From: Riptortus pedestris
Lineage: Eukaryota > Arthropoda > Insecta > Hemiptera > Alydidae
DNA length: 64,000 nt
NCBI GenBank assembly: GCA_019009955.1
Contig: CM032229.1
Location: 2,475,001 to 2,539,000 of the forward strand
Direction of reading: 5' to 3'
In this document: positions 11,295 through 23,100 of the stretch, one piece after another
Numbering within the stretch: position 1 is the first letter of the stretch
How the letters are laid out: each line of letters starts with the position of its first letter
Notes under the pieces: model-generated
What the model saw: only the letters and a program-made list of their open reading frames with translations
What the model was told of the DNA's origin: nothing
Databases searched by the model: none
Translations under genes and position numbers: made by a program

Positions 11295-11995
11295 TGTTAG
11301 CGCTCTAGCGGCCGTAATGGTTATTTAACCGCTCCCAAACTGGATATTTAGACGTTTTATGTAAAAATAAAGATCAAGTTCGTTAACGACTGAAATTGGA
11401 CAGTGAGGGGATGCGGGTTTACGGGGGAGGGGATTTCCATATATTCTCTATTTCTAAGCCCAAATTCGATATGTAGCAGTGGGGGTTTATTGTAATATTA
11501 AAACAAAAAAATGCTAATAGTTCGCATAATAATATTTGAGATAGAAGAAAATATACATATAAACAATTGTAGAGCACAAATAGTTCAACATGATTGATTC
11601 TATAACGTTTTTCCAAATATTATGATTTTTATTGATAAATGAAAAAGTAAATTATCGAGTATGGTATAGATGAAATAAACATTTTTGAGCCAATATCATA
11701 AAATCAGAAAATTATAAATACAAATATCTCGGTTTATATTCAAATAAAAGAAAAGTCTGTATAATAACATTTACTTATAGGAAATTACATTTTCTATTTG
11801 ATTGTTTTATTACGAGTTCTTCACCCTACTCATAATAGCGGGTATTTCAAATTTTTGAAATTCTTTCCTCTTTGCCCCACCCATTCCATAGGCTGAATTT
11901 CACACTTTAACGAACTTGATCTTGGGTTCTACATAAATAATTAAAATAACGAGTTTGGTAACTATTAAATTCCGACCACTAGAGCATTGACAGAC
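11121..11995. mobile_element. Two diverged H1 pieces in opposite orientation
   Basis: At 11121-11410 there is a minus-strand H1 3' half: GAAGCAGATATTGAGATCC, CTCATGACGCGATTTTCGAA, a (TA)n tract at 11229-11290 and CCGCTCTAGCGGCCGT-like sequence. At about 11700-11995 a plus-strand piece carries the H1 middle blocks (ATATCTCGGTTTATATTC, TTAACGAACTTGATCTTG, CCGACCACTAGAGCATTGAC) and then runs into the (CT)n array. Neither is complete. Confidence 0.45.
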
Positions 11996-12035
11996 CAGTG
12001 TGTGTGTATCTATCTATCTCTCTGTCTCTGTCTCT

Positions 12036-12236
<201 letters not shown>

Positions 12237-12239
12237 ATT

Positions 12240-13012
<773 letters not shown>

Positions 13013-13099
13013 GTAAATTTTGGCAGGACCTCATTTTCGTCATCTGGGATCGGGGAACATCAGGAACATTTGAAAAAAAATCATTGAAAATCGGGTCAA

Positions 13100-13886
13100 A
13101 ATACCAAATATTATTTTAAACAAATCTTCAATATACAAGAAAAATGCCACCTACTTCTTTATTGAACTATATTCTTAAGAGAAGAAGAGTGTTCAGCTCT
13201 ACTTAGCTGCTCTTAGAAACATTTTATGTTTGCAATTCCATGGATGGATTAACCTTTTTTGATCCATAAGCATTCTTAACAGTATCAGAACTGTACCATA
13301 CGATGCCGTCACCTGCTCTTCTTAGTCGACTTCGTTCTTTATGGCAAACTATCTATTTATGCAATACTCATAACGCCATATTGACAAATATTTTAAGAAT
13401 AAACATTAATTCTATCTGACAGAGAATAATTAGTTCGGCTTCATTTTAAGTTTATTTAACCTTATACACTCAAGAGGGCTTATTGGATAGCATACCTAGT
13501 ATATGTACATAATGCATATATTAATTTATTAATACAACAAGCCAAGAGCGAATTCTAAAAATATAAAAAAGATTTAGTTACTATACTTGTCATAATAAAT
13601 TTTTGTTAAGAACAAACACGTATCACAAAATCGAGGGTGCTTATGATGTTGTGTACAATTATCTGGTTTTGCTAAAAAACACACTTCATATTTAAATATG
13701 GAACGTTAATATAAGCCATTGTTTCTACATTTGGAAAACAATTCTACATAAATAAAATTCTTGAAGTATATTCGTTATTTAACACAATCAACATTGCTCA
13801 CTGAGATTTCCTACAAAGCAATTATGTTTTTCATTCAAATTCGGCTCTGATGGACTTTGATTGTTCAGGTATTGTTTTGTATTAAA
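13100..13886. other. AT-rich spacer
   Basis: No gene or repeat recognised, apart from a short H1-like 3' piece at about 13025-13100 (GACCTCATTTTCGTCATC, then GAAAATCGGGTC) just before it. Confidence 0.35.
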
Positions 13887-13890
13887 TTAA

Positions 13891-14852
13891 CCCTAGTATT
13901 ACCGACCTCTCCCAGGTCGCATGGATTACCAAGGGGGGGGGCTCCTCGAGCCCACAACCTTAAAAACCTTTTATTTTGGTTCTATAATTTTTTTAAAAAA
14001 TTTATTTCTATTGGATTATGTTTAATGAACGTTTCTTATGGCACCTGTGAAAAAAAAATTAAATACAAAAATAAAAATAAATTAAAAAAAAAAGTTCGGA
14101 TGGGGAAAAAAGGATGACTTTAAATTAAATGTAATTTTATTCTACGGGAGGAACATATCTAAACATTGTTAGAATAAAAAGTTATCTATATCTAAGTTAT
14201 TATAACATTATAATAGAATAATAATTTAAGAAAATATAATTATCAGATTCGTAATGCAATTATCGGTGCTTTTGCACAATAATTTTTTTTCCGAGTGTTT
14301 ATCCAGGATGCAGCATGGACTAACTGTTCCCCTAGTTGGGAACAACCTAGAAAATCTTCTCTTTTCTAAAAAAGTACCTATCAGGAGCAATAATTATAAC
14401 CATCTCAGTAATATATTTTTATATGAAAAAAAATTATATGGGGAGAATATATATATATTTTTTTTTTTTGAGAAAAAAAAAAACTTGAGAAGGTTTGTGT
14501 ATGTTAAAATTACATCATAGTAATTATTATTTGAGCAATATAATTAATAACACTTGAATTACTAGTTAAAAGTAGTATTAAATATCAGTGGGCTCGAGGA
14601 GCCCCCCCCTTGGTACTTAAGTGTATAACTACCCCTTGCATTACCAAGGGGGGGGGGGCTCCTCGAGCCCATACGTCAAAAAAAAATTTTTTTCTCAACA
14701 TAGAAATTTTTTTATTTAATTTTATTGTTATGCCCTCACTCTAGGATGTTTTTCTGAGGAATACATAAAATATCCCGTTAAAATTGGGTGATAGGGAACA
14801 AAAACAAAAAGTTGTGGGCTCGAGGAGCCCCCTCCCCTTGGTAGTTCTAGGG
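13891..14852. mobile_element. piggyBac-like MITE in a TTAA site
   Basis: The 962-bp segment is flanked by TTAA at 13887-13890 and 14853-14856. It starts CCCTAGTATTACC and ends GGTAGTTCTAGGG. TTAA target duplication and CCCTAG termini are the hallmark of piggyBac elements. Inside, a second inverted motif, ACCAAGGGGGGG then CTCCTCGAGCCC, occurs four times: near 13930 and 14643 in one direction, and near 14594 and 14817 in the other. This suggests two units joined near 14620-14640. Small open frames inside have no recognisable transposase, so it is classed as non-autonomous. Confidence 0.7.
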
Positions 14853-14856
14853 TTAA

Positions 14857-16502
14857 GTTTTAATTTCCTTAAAATATACATAAATCTTGATTTATTCACA
14901 TAGCAATTGTTACAAATACTGCAACAAACACCTAACGATATAAATAAACAAATCCCATTCATCCAATAAGTGTTTAACAATATTTAAAATAAATCGCTCA
15001 CTCCATTTACAAACTTCATCTGCTTCAATTATATTGACAATACTTATGTTCTTCAGTTTTAAGTTGCCATCGCAAGGGTTCTTAATTGACAATAATAATG
15101 AAATAATATAAAGTTAATTCAAAGAGGAAACAGTTTTTACAACGTTCTAAATGATTCAAATTCATTACATTTCATTAAAAAAATTATTAATTAAAACTTT
15201 TTGTTCTGTTTTCTGCTGACTGGTGCAGAAGCACTGTAGACACTAGTGCAATAAGACTTGATTGTTTGTTGACAACAGTAATCCCAATATGTTTATGACA
15301 GTTATCCCAAAGCCCACGTTTCACACAGTATCGGCACGACGAAGGCAACATCTTGCATTCAGTTTTTTATTACCCAAAGAGCAGGCAGTCTTTCTTATTA
15401 GCCAGAGTTTGAAAACCATCGAATTTGTAATCTCCATTTCTCCCACAGTGGTCTTTACCAGCATTTTTCCAAACCCCCCCCCTTGTAAATTCCTCGATTT
15501 TCTTAGGTTATCTTCACCTAGACGCGCGGCGCTAAAATGGTTAATAAACGTTCCAACTCTTGGGATTTCACTAAAAGTCATTATTTCAATAAACAATTCT
15601 ATAATTGTTTATGTGTCTTTATTTCCAGCATACATTTCCTGTCTATACAGAATGAGAGATTGCTAATTAAGAAATATGTTTAATTCAAGCAGTTGGAGCA
15701 CGTTGGGCTTTAAACACTATTTATTAGTTGCTAGAATATTAAATTTAAAAACCAAATAAAGTACAGGAAATGTTTAGAAACGTACCTGTTTTGAGTGGAA
15801 ATGTGTTCTGAATATGGTTTACAATATTGTTTCGTTAGCTGTAAGTATATTCGAAATTCCTAATTAAGTAAATGATTTTCCGTAATAATTAATTAAGGCA
15901 GACAAATTGGGATGTCGATATGAGTTGTCTTGTCAAATGTAAGCCCGTAAGATACTGCGATCTTTTCAGTGTTGAGAGCGATAGCTAGCGAGTGCATGAC
16001 GCCCGGAGTTAAACTGGCTTGTTGAGGAGGTTGGGGTTGAATTGGCCGATGTTTGCCGACGAGTTGCGGAAACAGCCGAGACTATGCCCTCTCTCTCTCG
16101 TGCAGTTTATCTTCATTTGTGCTAATGTGCTTCCCTGACTAATGCCTTCCTCCCTCCTTCTAATTTACAGTTGGCCCGTCTTGTTTTTATCTCCAGCACA
16201 AACGGCTCTTCTATTCAATCCCGCTTTCTCCGGCTCAGCTGTTAAATAGTAAATAATTGAACGAATTATCACACGTACGCCATTATACAAACAACATGGC
16301 AGAATAATGTATGTCGGGCAGGGACGGCGAAAACTAAACAGATTACACACCTGCCACTGCTCAATGCGGTGAACTTATTATATGTTTTTATTAGTGACAA
16401 GTTTTTATTTCTTTAACATGTACTCACAATCGCAACCTGATATAACTAAAACATGCACTCTTTTCATTTATGCAAAATAAATTCACAATCACATAACTGC
16501 TA
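14857..16502. other. Spacer without recognised genes
   Basis: No recognised repeat. Overlapping open frames at 15262-15666 (plus) and 15321-15596 (minus, 91 codons) have no domain I can name. The region 15960-16140 is less AT-rich. Relation of the 91-codon frame to the neighbouring piggyBac-like element was considered but no transposase motif was found. Confidence 0.3.
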
Positions 16503-16510
16503 GAACTAAA

Positions 16511-17230
16511 GGTACTTGTGTATTATATCCACCACATTTTAGTTCCACTACTTCCACGCTAGAATGCGCTACTGAAGTGCGACGCTAGCTCTCCCAGGCT
16601 AATGAGGTTATCTTTTGTCATAGTTGCGTTTGCTGTTTAGAGTTTCTTAGTCCTTTAAAAATGCCTCTTTGGGATTTGCCAACGACTGAAGAAGACGCTG
16701 TTAAATATTTACATGAGAGGGATATTTTGGCTATCAGAAGAAAGTGTTCTACATCACATTATATGAAACTTTATAGTGGAAAAAAAAGTCTTTTTTGGAA
16801 GTGTAATGTAAGAAAGTGTGGTGAGCAAGTCGGCGTTCGGATTGGCACTTGGTTAGAAGAAAGTAAAATTCCATTTTGTAATGCATTGAAGTTCATTTAC
16901 TGCTGGTGCGAAGAATTGACATCTGTAAATTTTTGCAAAAAACAACTCAAAATTTCCAATAAGACTGCTATTGATTGCAACAGTTACATGAGGGAGTTAT
17001 GTCCTTAGATATGAAGAACAGTATTTCCACACATTTCCCGCCTAAATGTGAATAAAATGTTTTATTTTTAAAAATTGTGTTTTCTTTTATTTATCATTAT
17101 AATTCCGTAGAAGGTTATAAGGTAAGTATAACCTCCCTTGCGGGCGATGAATCGTACTACTTAAAACAGTACCGCACTCTAGCGTGGAACTAGTGGAACT
17201 AAAATGTGGTGGATATAATACACAAGTACC
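16511..17230 (+). mobile_element. Merlin-like DNA transposon, internally reduced, with 8-bp TSD
   Basis: The 720-bp element has about 58-bp terminal inverted repeats with two mismatches: left from 16511 (GGTACTTGTGTATTATATCC..), right to 17230 (..ATAATACACAAGTACC). It is flanked by identical 8-bp copies of GAACTAAA at 16503-16510 and 17231-17238. Merlin/IS1016 elements make 8-9-bp duplications, which fits. It carries one short gene (16661-17008) followed by an AATAAA at about 17050. There is no room for the catalytic half of a transposase. Confidence 0.85.
16661..17008 (+). CDS. Merlin/ISXO2-like transposase N-terminal region, 115 aa
   Basis: The intact 115-residue frame lies between the inverted repeats of the Merlin-like element. 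It has a Cys cluster (RRKC, then WKCNVRKC) followed by VRIGTWLEESKIPF and KLKISNKTAIDCNSYMREL-type sequence. In Merlin and ISXO2-like transposases a zinc-ribbon segment, a conserved GTWxE-like stretch and a helix ending TxxDWxxxxRE come before the DDE domain. Full transposases are roughly two to three times longer, and the DDE catalytic part is absent here. The ATG at 16661 follows a plausible short leader inside the left repeat region. Because the frame is open and ends in its own stop with a nearby poly(A) signal, it could be an expressed DNA-binding fragment. It could equally be a recent deletion derivative. Confidence 0.65.
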   Translation: MPLWDLPTTEEDAVKYLHERDILAIRRKCSTSHYMKLYSGKKSLFWKCNVRKCGEQVGVRIGTWLEESKIPFCNALKFIYCWCEELTSVNFCKKQLKISNKTAIDCNSYMRELCP

Positions 17231-17401
17231 GAACTAAAACCTAACCTCATTTAACAAGCTAACACTTTATACAATCACACAACATATTATATATTTCTAA
17301 ATAAATATCCGATGAGAAGAAGTGGACTATCTTGAAAACTGACAACAATAAATTGCTAATAACTAGCCTTATTTCAGAGAACGAAAAAAATGTGTATAAG
17401 A

Positions 17402-18523
17402 ACAATTGAGGAGGTCTATGTAAAAAGGGCTGATAACTGAAAACCTGGTAATGAGATATTGTGAGTGCAATATTTCACTTGAATATATCGTTTAACCTGA
17501 AACTTGTGCAGCTTGAACTTCCAGTAAAGAAATTATGTTCAATTTTTGGCGATCTAATTTATGATGAAATCAAAAAAAAAATCTTTAAAAATATTAAATA
17601 AACTCCTTACACACGCCCTTTTTCGAGAGATGGCTGGTAGCCATGTTTTCCATAAACCCATTTTACATAGATCGTATGTATTTTCATACACCCTTCTTGC
17701 ATTGTGTAGACATTGCTAAGTAAGATCTGATTATATTGAATAAGAACTAAAATAAAAACACATCTGCAGCTATATGTAGAAAGTTAGTATTTTAATTAAA
17801 TAGTACTGTATAGGAAACGTTATTGAATGTGATCCTCTTTTCTCAGTGAAATTACTACCAGGAAGTTCTTTTCCCTGAATGACACGAAGGCGTTTTTCAA
17901 GAATTTGGTAAAGGCTGAGTAAATATTTGCGACAAACATTAATAGGAGGAGTTCCGCTACATTTTCCTGAAGTTGCACAGTAAGCCTCTGTGTTTTTATG
18001 TTGGTGCACAGTGAGTGGAAGGTATCTTGCAAGAAGTGTGCCTTGTATCTTATCACAACTTCAAAAATGATCGAACAAACTCTCTTGCTCATTGGGAGTA
18101 ACATTAACTGGACAGGTTTGTTTACAACAGTTCAATATCGAAATAAAGTTCCTACTATATACCCTACCTTTTGTTGAAGTATACGATTCATCCGAATATC
18201 GTTTATTCTTGTTTATTCTTATAGTTTTTGCGATCTTGAAAAAATTCATTTTTACTTTTTTTCTTCGAAGTTTTGAATATATGTTCATCACTTATAACTT
18301 CTTCCAAATTGCTCATTTTTAAAAATACAACCTCACAATTTCCCCGGCACTAAATATAGATTGTTTACGAATCACAATAGCAGAAAGCAGGCTAAACAGC
18401 AGCTGATTCAAACAGGTGGCACAAAGCAAAGATATATAAACACGCAATTACGTACAGTTATAAAAGAGGCCAAATTAATCTAAACCCGCATCTCCGCCTT
18501 TTTACATAAACCTCCTCAATTGT
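17402..18523. mobile_element. DNA transposon with 27-bp terminal inverted repeats
   Basis: The left end at 17402-17428 begins ACAATTGAGGAGGTCTATGT. The right end at 18497-18523, reversed, gives ACAATTGAGGAGGTTTATGT, with one mismatch in 27. The outermost CAATTG is palindromic, so it could be a target duplication or part of the repeat. Total length is about 1.12 kb. It contains a broken transposase-like gene on the minus strand. Confidence 0.7.
17770..18318 (-). pseudogene. Transposase-like N-terminal fragment, frameshifted
   Basis: The minus strand starts MSNLEEVISDEHIFKTSKKK at 18318 and soon hits a stop. Other frames then carry STKGRVYSRNF, CCKQTCPVNVTPNEQESLF, then CATSGKCSG and INVCRKYLLSLYQILEKRLR. 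The order (a KG-x-V motif, a paired-Cys block, then VCxxxL..LxIxxxRxR) resembles the N-terminal half of a transposase-derived protein family common in insect genomes, which I cannot name with certainty. At least three frame changes are needed. It lies fully inside the inverted repeats, which supports a transposon origin. Confidence 0.4.
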
Positions 18524-19069
18524 AAAGCAGCAATAGCCTAAAAAGATTGGTTCTATAATATTTTTTGACCCAACCCATTCCCACGGAGATATTAAGCATT
18601 TTTTAGCAGATTTCACCATTATCCATCTATCCTACTCAGAAGATGACGACACTAAGGTCCGTTCAAAACTACATATTTATGTATTTGTCTGTAAACAATC
18701 AAGCGGTCGCTTTTGATTGATCGGTACTAACTTCAAATCTTCTAAATTTAAAAGCTAATGGGGGTGCAGATTTGAAAATTCAAAATATCTCCATTATAAT
18801 GTGTCAGATTGAAAAATCGTATAGAACCAACCTGATTGGGAATTTACTTCTCCAAAAATGTTGTTATATATAATTAATTTATCTAATGAAAGTCTTTTTA
18901 AATATTAACTACTTGTATTTTATGATTTTCAGCCTTCAATAACTCCTACTCCTTATTCGTGCAGTATTAAAAAACAGTTGTTAAATAAAGAACTACTTTA
19001 TTGGAAGCGTAAATAACAAATATTGTTTGTTTCCAACAGACCTATATTATGTAAGATACCTGTAAACAA

Positions 19070-19589
19070 GCAGTTTTTTTTTCTTTTTTCTCCTCATAGT
19101 AACCCTGTGAGGAGTTATTTATTGGAATACATGTTCCATTGCCACATGGCATACTATATGCATTTTTATGTTTAAATACATCATTGTTTTACAATATATA
19201 TTTGTTTATCAACTGTTTACTCAAATATTACATTCAAGAAATAAAAAAAAAATAAATAAAACACAATATTGAAATAAGTATGGTAATTACAAACAAAATT
19301 AATAAATGAAATGATAAGTAAATAAATACAATAAGAACAAAAACATATCAATTAAAGTTAAACTTAACGATGTTTAATTTGCGAGTCTATGAGTCTACGT
19401 TGTAAATATATTGAATTATGATTCCCATTCGTCACAATCAACTTTACATTCTAATGTATTTTTGCTACATCCATATCTATACTTTTGATAAGCTTTATAA
19501 ATTCTTTATTATATTTGTTAAATATAATATGAGGTGGTTATGGCCTATTACGTCCTTTTAAAATTATGTTCATTATTAAATTTGATCTA
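19070..19589 (-). pseudogene. R1-like LINE: 3' UTR and last coding segment
   Basis: On the minus strand the coding tail reads IIFNKYNKEFIKLIKSIDMD and then AKIH and a stop near 19480. It corresponds to the LINE C-termini at 42327 and 12531. It is continuous with the LINE at 20637-22515 once the H1 element between them is removed. A stop codon interrupts the joined frame before this segment. Bases 19080-19480 are the likely 3' UTR, sharing CATAGTAACCCTGTGAGGAG-like sequence with 12240-12290. Confidence 0.6.
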
Positions 19590-20100
19590 TTAGCAGATTT
19601 CCCTTAAGGGATATCAGCTATTGAGGTCGTACTCATGACGCGAGTTCCGAAAATTTTCTACGAGATGTTTCGAACATTTCTAGGGACGGGCAGGAGTGGG
19701 GTTTATAAGGGAAGCCTGAATTTAAAAATAGCAGTATTTCCTTTTCTATTCGTTTTTCGGCAAATATAAACATAACAAAAGTTGTTTACTTTGTTATTTA
19801 GATTAATTTCTTTTTTTTATACATTTTTCCAGGAACAATGTGTGGAGCAAGTAATTTGCGTAGAAATATTGATATGCTCAACAGTTCATTCCAATTTGAT
19901 TTATGAGGTACCTCACCTGGAAAAATTAATTTAAATCTATGTTAATATTTTGTCCTTAATAACTGAAATCTATACATAATGCACAGGAGACGGGAAATAT
20001 GGCAATTTGGAGGACAGTGAAGACTTACATAAAAAATTAATTTTATTAATAACAAATGCCAACAACGGGTATTAACCCTAAACACTGGGTACCTTGGCTA

Positions 20101-20150
<50 letters not shown>

Positions 20151-20636
20151 TTGTCTGTTACCGCTCTAGCGGTCGCAATTTGTATTTGATCGTTACTAAA
20201 CTCGTACTTAATCGTTTTATGTAAAAAGGAAGATCAAGTTCCTGAAATCGGACCAGTGGAAGGGGGGGGGTTAGAGGGGGGATTTTTGAAAATTCAAAAT
20301 ATCTCCGTTATTATGCGTCGGATCGAAAAATTATATATATGTAGAATCAATCTTATTGCAAATTAAATTTACTATAAATATTGTTCTATACATTTATTCT
20401 GTATCTTGAATATTAACCGAGATATTTGCATTTGTATTCTGTATGTGGTCGGCAGGAGTCGGCTGTTCGGGACTTTTCGCCGAGAGCTCTGGCGGCCTTT
20501 TCCGCAACTGTTCGTCCCTCCTGCATAGGTTTAGGGATCCCTTACTATTACAGTTGTTATTGGGCAGATTTCTCTATTGTAAAACTTCACGTGGGAAATC
20601 TGCTTAGTTTACGCAGCCCCTGCGTGACGGACTTTT
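19590..20636 (-). mobile_element. H1 repeat inserted in an R1-like LINE, itself carrying RC1
   Basis: Its two ends are sharp because the LINE reading frame resumes on both sides: ATTAGCAGATTTCCCTTAAG at 19589 and TGCGTGACGGACTTTT at 20636. No target duplication longer than one or two bases is visible. Bases about 19675-20105 are an RC1 fragment in plus orientation that ends GGTACCTTGGCTAG at the internal TA tract (20106-20145). Confidence 0.75.
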
Positions 20637-21829
20637 GTTATTTTGACTAAATGTTGTGCAGTCATAAAGTATATGGAAAAACGTTTGTGTTGTCTGTAAG
20701 TCGCAAGTACATTTGTCAGTGTCTTGAATTTTAAATCTTGATGTTAAATAATGCCCTGTCTGTCCATGTTCTGTTAGAAATTGTGTGCATTTGTGATGGT
20801 GACTCATAATTGTGTTGTAGTTGTTGTGAGTTATATTTGGTATGTATTGATGTAAGCTGTAAGATTTGTTACATGTCGTCCATTCTCTGTTCCACTTATG
20901 CATTGTGTCGGTACGTAAGTCTTTTTTAATGTATGAGAGTGGTTCCAAATCGAATTCTGGGTTTATGTTGGTATCCTGGGCTGCTTCCTTTGCTAACGTG
21001 TCGGCTTGTTCGTTTCCAATATTTCCTGAGTGGGCTTTTACCCATTCTATGTGTATGTGTAGGTTTAAGTGTATAATTTCTAGAATATGTTGTCTAATGT
21101 TTTCTGTGATCGGGTCGTGTATAGTAGGGTTGCGTATTGAGTAAATGAGAGTCGTGTTGTCTGTGTGTATGGTCGTATATTTTTGTAGGTTATATGACGA
21201 TTTTATAATATATTCGGTAGCTTTTAAAACAGCGTATTTCTTTGCTTGATTATTGGAGCATCTAGCATCAAGACGGTATTAGTATTTTAGAATATGTCCA
21301 CTTGTAGCCTCAACAATCAATGCTGCTCCAGGCGTGTTGATTTCAGTATTACTTCCGTCAGTAAATATGTGGGATGTCATAATGTTTTCAGTCCATGGCT
21401 CGTCCAAATGTGATGTTACTTTCGCCAATAGTGCCGGGTGTAGCCATTGTGAGCAGTCAATGTATTTATCTATTGTAATATTCATTATGTCTTTGTAGTT
21501 GGTTCGTTGTTTTTTTATGTTTTACAGAGTCGTCAGCTCTTCTGCTTTATATTCTGCTGGAATTATAGCTGCTAAAACACAACTGGCCTCGTAAGAAATA
21601 GTTCTATAACCTTTCGCAGTTTTAATACCTATGAGTAGTTGTAGTCTATGAAATTTCTTCAAGTTCATTTTTCTGGGTAGAGCATAATGCCATACTGAAA
21701 TACCGAAGAACATATTAGGGACAATTGGACCTTCATAAATAGTTTTGAGGCATTCTGATTTCATACCCCAGGTTGTTCTTGTAGCGATACTTAACGTGTT
21801 AATGAGTTTTGAAACTTTAGTGTATGTAT
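20637..21829 (-). pseudogene. R1-like LINE: RNase H and C-terminal region
   Basis: From 3' to 5' on the plus strand, the minus-strand frames give, in coding order, the RT thumb (IYEGPIVPNMFFGISVW, KTAKGYRTISYEASCVLA) at 21764-21522 and RNase H (IFTDGSNTEINTPGAAL, then TIHTDNTTLI and EWVKAHSGNIGNEQADTLAK) at about 21400-20990. The terminal Cys block (KCTCDLQTTQTFFHILYDC) follows near 20690. Several frame breaks are present between 21279 and 20948. The coding end is cut by the H1 element at 20636. Close relative of the LINE at 40395-42327. Confidence 0.7.
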
Positions 21830-22432
21830 TGTTGCGAAAATTAAATACATGAATAATCCTTCAGAGACAGAGAGTCGCGTATTTGGAAAGTGTGACGTAG
21901 ATCAAAGAAGCCGATAGAATGTCCTAGGTCCTACCAGTACCTTCCAGCCAGACGTCGAGGGGTCCAGACAATTCCCCTTTGATGTATGCCGACAAGCTAT
22001 ATAAAGAAGGGCCTGCCGCGAGCGAGTCAGTTTTATGCTCAGCGATCTTGATGGTCACATCAGTGCTACAGTGCGACTTAGTGCAGCGCGGTAAAGTGTT
22101 TTTAGAAGAAGAACAGTGTTGTGCCGTGACTGTAAGTAACAGTTTAGTGCCGTGTTTAAGACAGTGCAGTGCCGCGAAGTAAAGGACAGTGCCGTCTTGT
22201 TGTGAATTTCAGTGACCGTGAGTGAATTGTTGGACTGTGTAATCTGAAGAACAGTAACGCTATCAGTGTATACTGTAAGTAGTAATTAAGAATAATTACC
22301 AAGTGTATTGTGCATTGTGAAATAAATTGTGCAGTGATAAAAACTGTGAAACTTGCGAGTATTTAATTTTGCAATCCAAAAGAACTCTTATTAAAAAGGT
22401 TTATTACTGGTTTTGGTAATAAAAACGTAACA
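21830..22432 (+). mobile_element. Solo LTR, about 603 bp
   Basis: The segment begins TGTTGCGAAAATTAAATACA and ends AAAACGTAACA, the TGT..ACA ends of LTRs. Its first ~85 bp recur at the left edge of the window. A TATA box (CTATATAAAGAAGGG) lies at about 22000 and an AATAAA-type signal near 22320. It interrupts an R1-like LINE frame, which reads up to WNRHTDN on one side and resumes TKVSKLINTL on the other. Flanking 4-mers GTAT and ATAT differ by one base, consistent with a slightly mutated 4-bp duplication. No internal region remains. Ty3/gypsy or BEL origin cannot be decided. Confidence 0.75.
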
Positions 22433-22515
22433 ATATTGTCAGTGTGTCTATTCCAATTTAGTTTTCGGTCCATGAGAATGCCTAAGTATTTGATTATGTC
22501 AGTTTGTTCTAGTGA
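22433..22515 (-). pseudogene. R1-like LINE segment beyond the solo LTR
   Basis: The minus strand reads LEQTDIIKYLGILMDRKLNW, the end of the RT palm/thumb (KYLGI..D-x-KLxW is conserved in R1- and I-type LINEs). It belongs to the same LINE copy as 20637-21829, separated by the LTR insertion. Confidence 0.65.
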
Positions 22516-22519
22516 AAAC

Positions 22520-23100
22520 AATCAAGCAGCTTGATGACGTCATAAACTAAGATACACCATACTCAAGGTTTAACCGTTTCAATCAACTATAAAGTTCATA
22601 TTCGTTAGTGGCTGAAATAGGACGAGAAATAGAGGGGGCTTAGAGTGAGGGGGGGCGAAAATTAAGTTACGTTATCTTCTGAAATAAAGAATATATGGCA
22701 AAATTAGAACACTGTTTACGGCGGCCCTGCGTGACGGAGCCGTTTCCCGTTTCCCCTTGCCCGATTTCAACCGGAAACGAACATTTTACATGAAAATGAA
22801 ATTACTTGTATTTAGTGTTTGGAAACGATCAAACATATATATACGCGCACACGCACACACACACGCACACACGTATACACACGTTTTCAGATATCAACGA
22901 AATTACCCGATATGACTTCCATTGAACCCATTGTCTACTTTTGTCTTGAAGTCTGTACCTTGAATATTTTCCAAGAAGGACTACTCATAGAATGTTAGCA
23001 TTTCATATATAGAAGGTGAAGAATCAATTTCAATCATAGAGGTGCAGTACACACATTTCATAAGGCTAAGATTGCAATTCTTTATTGGTCAGTTTTTTTT
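22520..23100. other. Diverged H1-like debris and AC repeat
   Basis: Blocks such as GCGGCCCTGCGTGACGGAGC (22720) and AACGATCAAACATATATATA (22815) resemble H1 pieces in mixed order. An (AC)n run with G interruptions lies at 22840-22885. Otherwise nothing is recognised. Confidence 0.35.

Noticed and set aside
15321..15596. 91-codon minus-strand frame as a piggyBac transposase fragment
   Set aside because: It is close to the piggyBac-like MITE but shows no DDD motifs or Cys-rich tail, and lies outside its TTAA boundaries.
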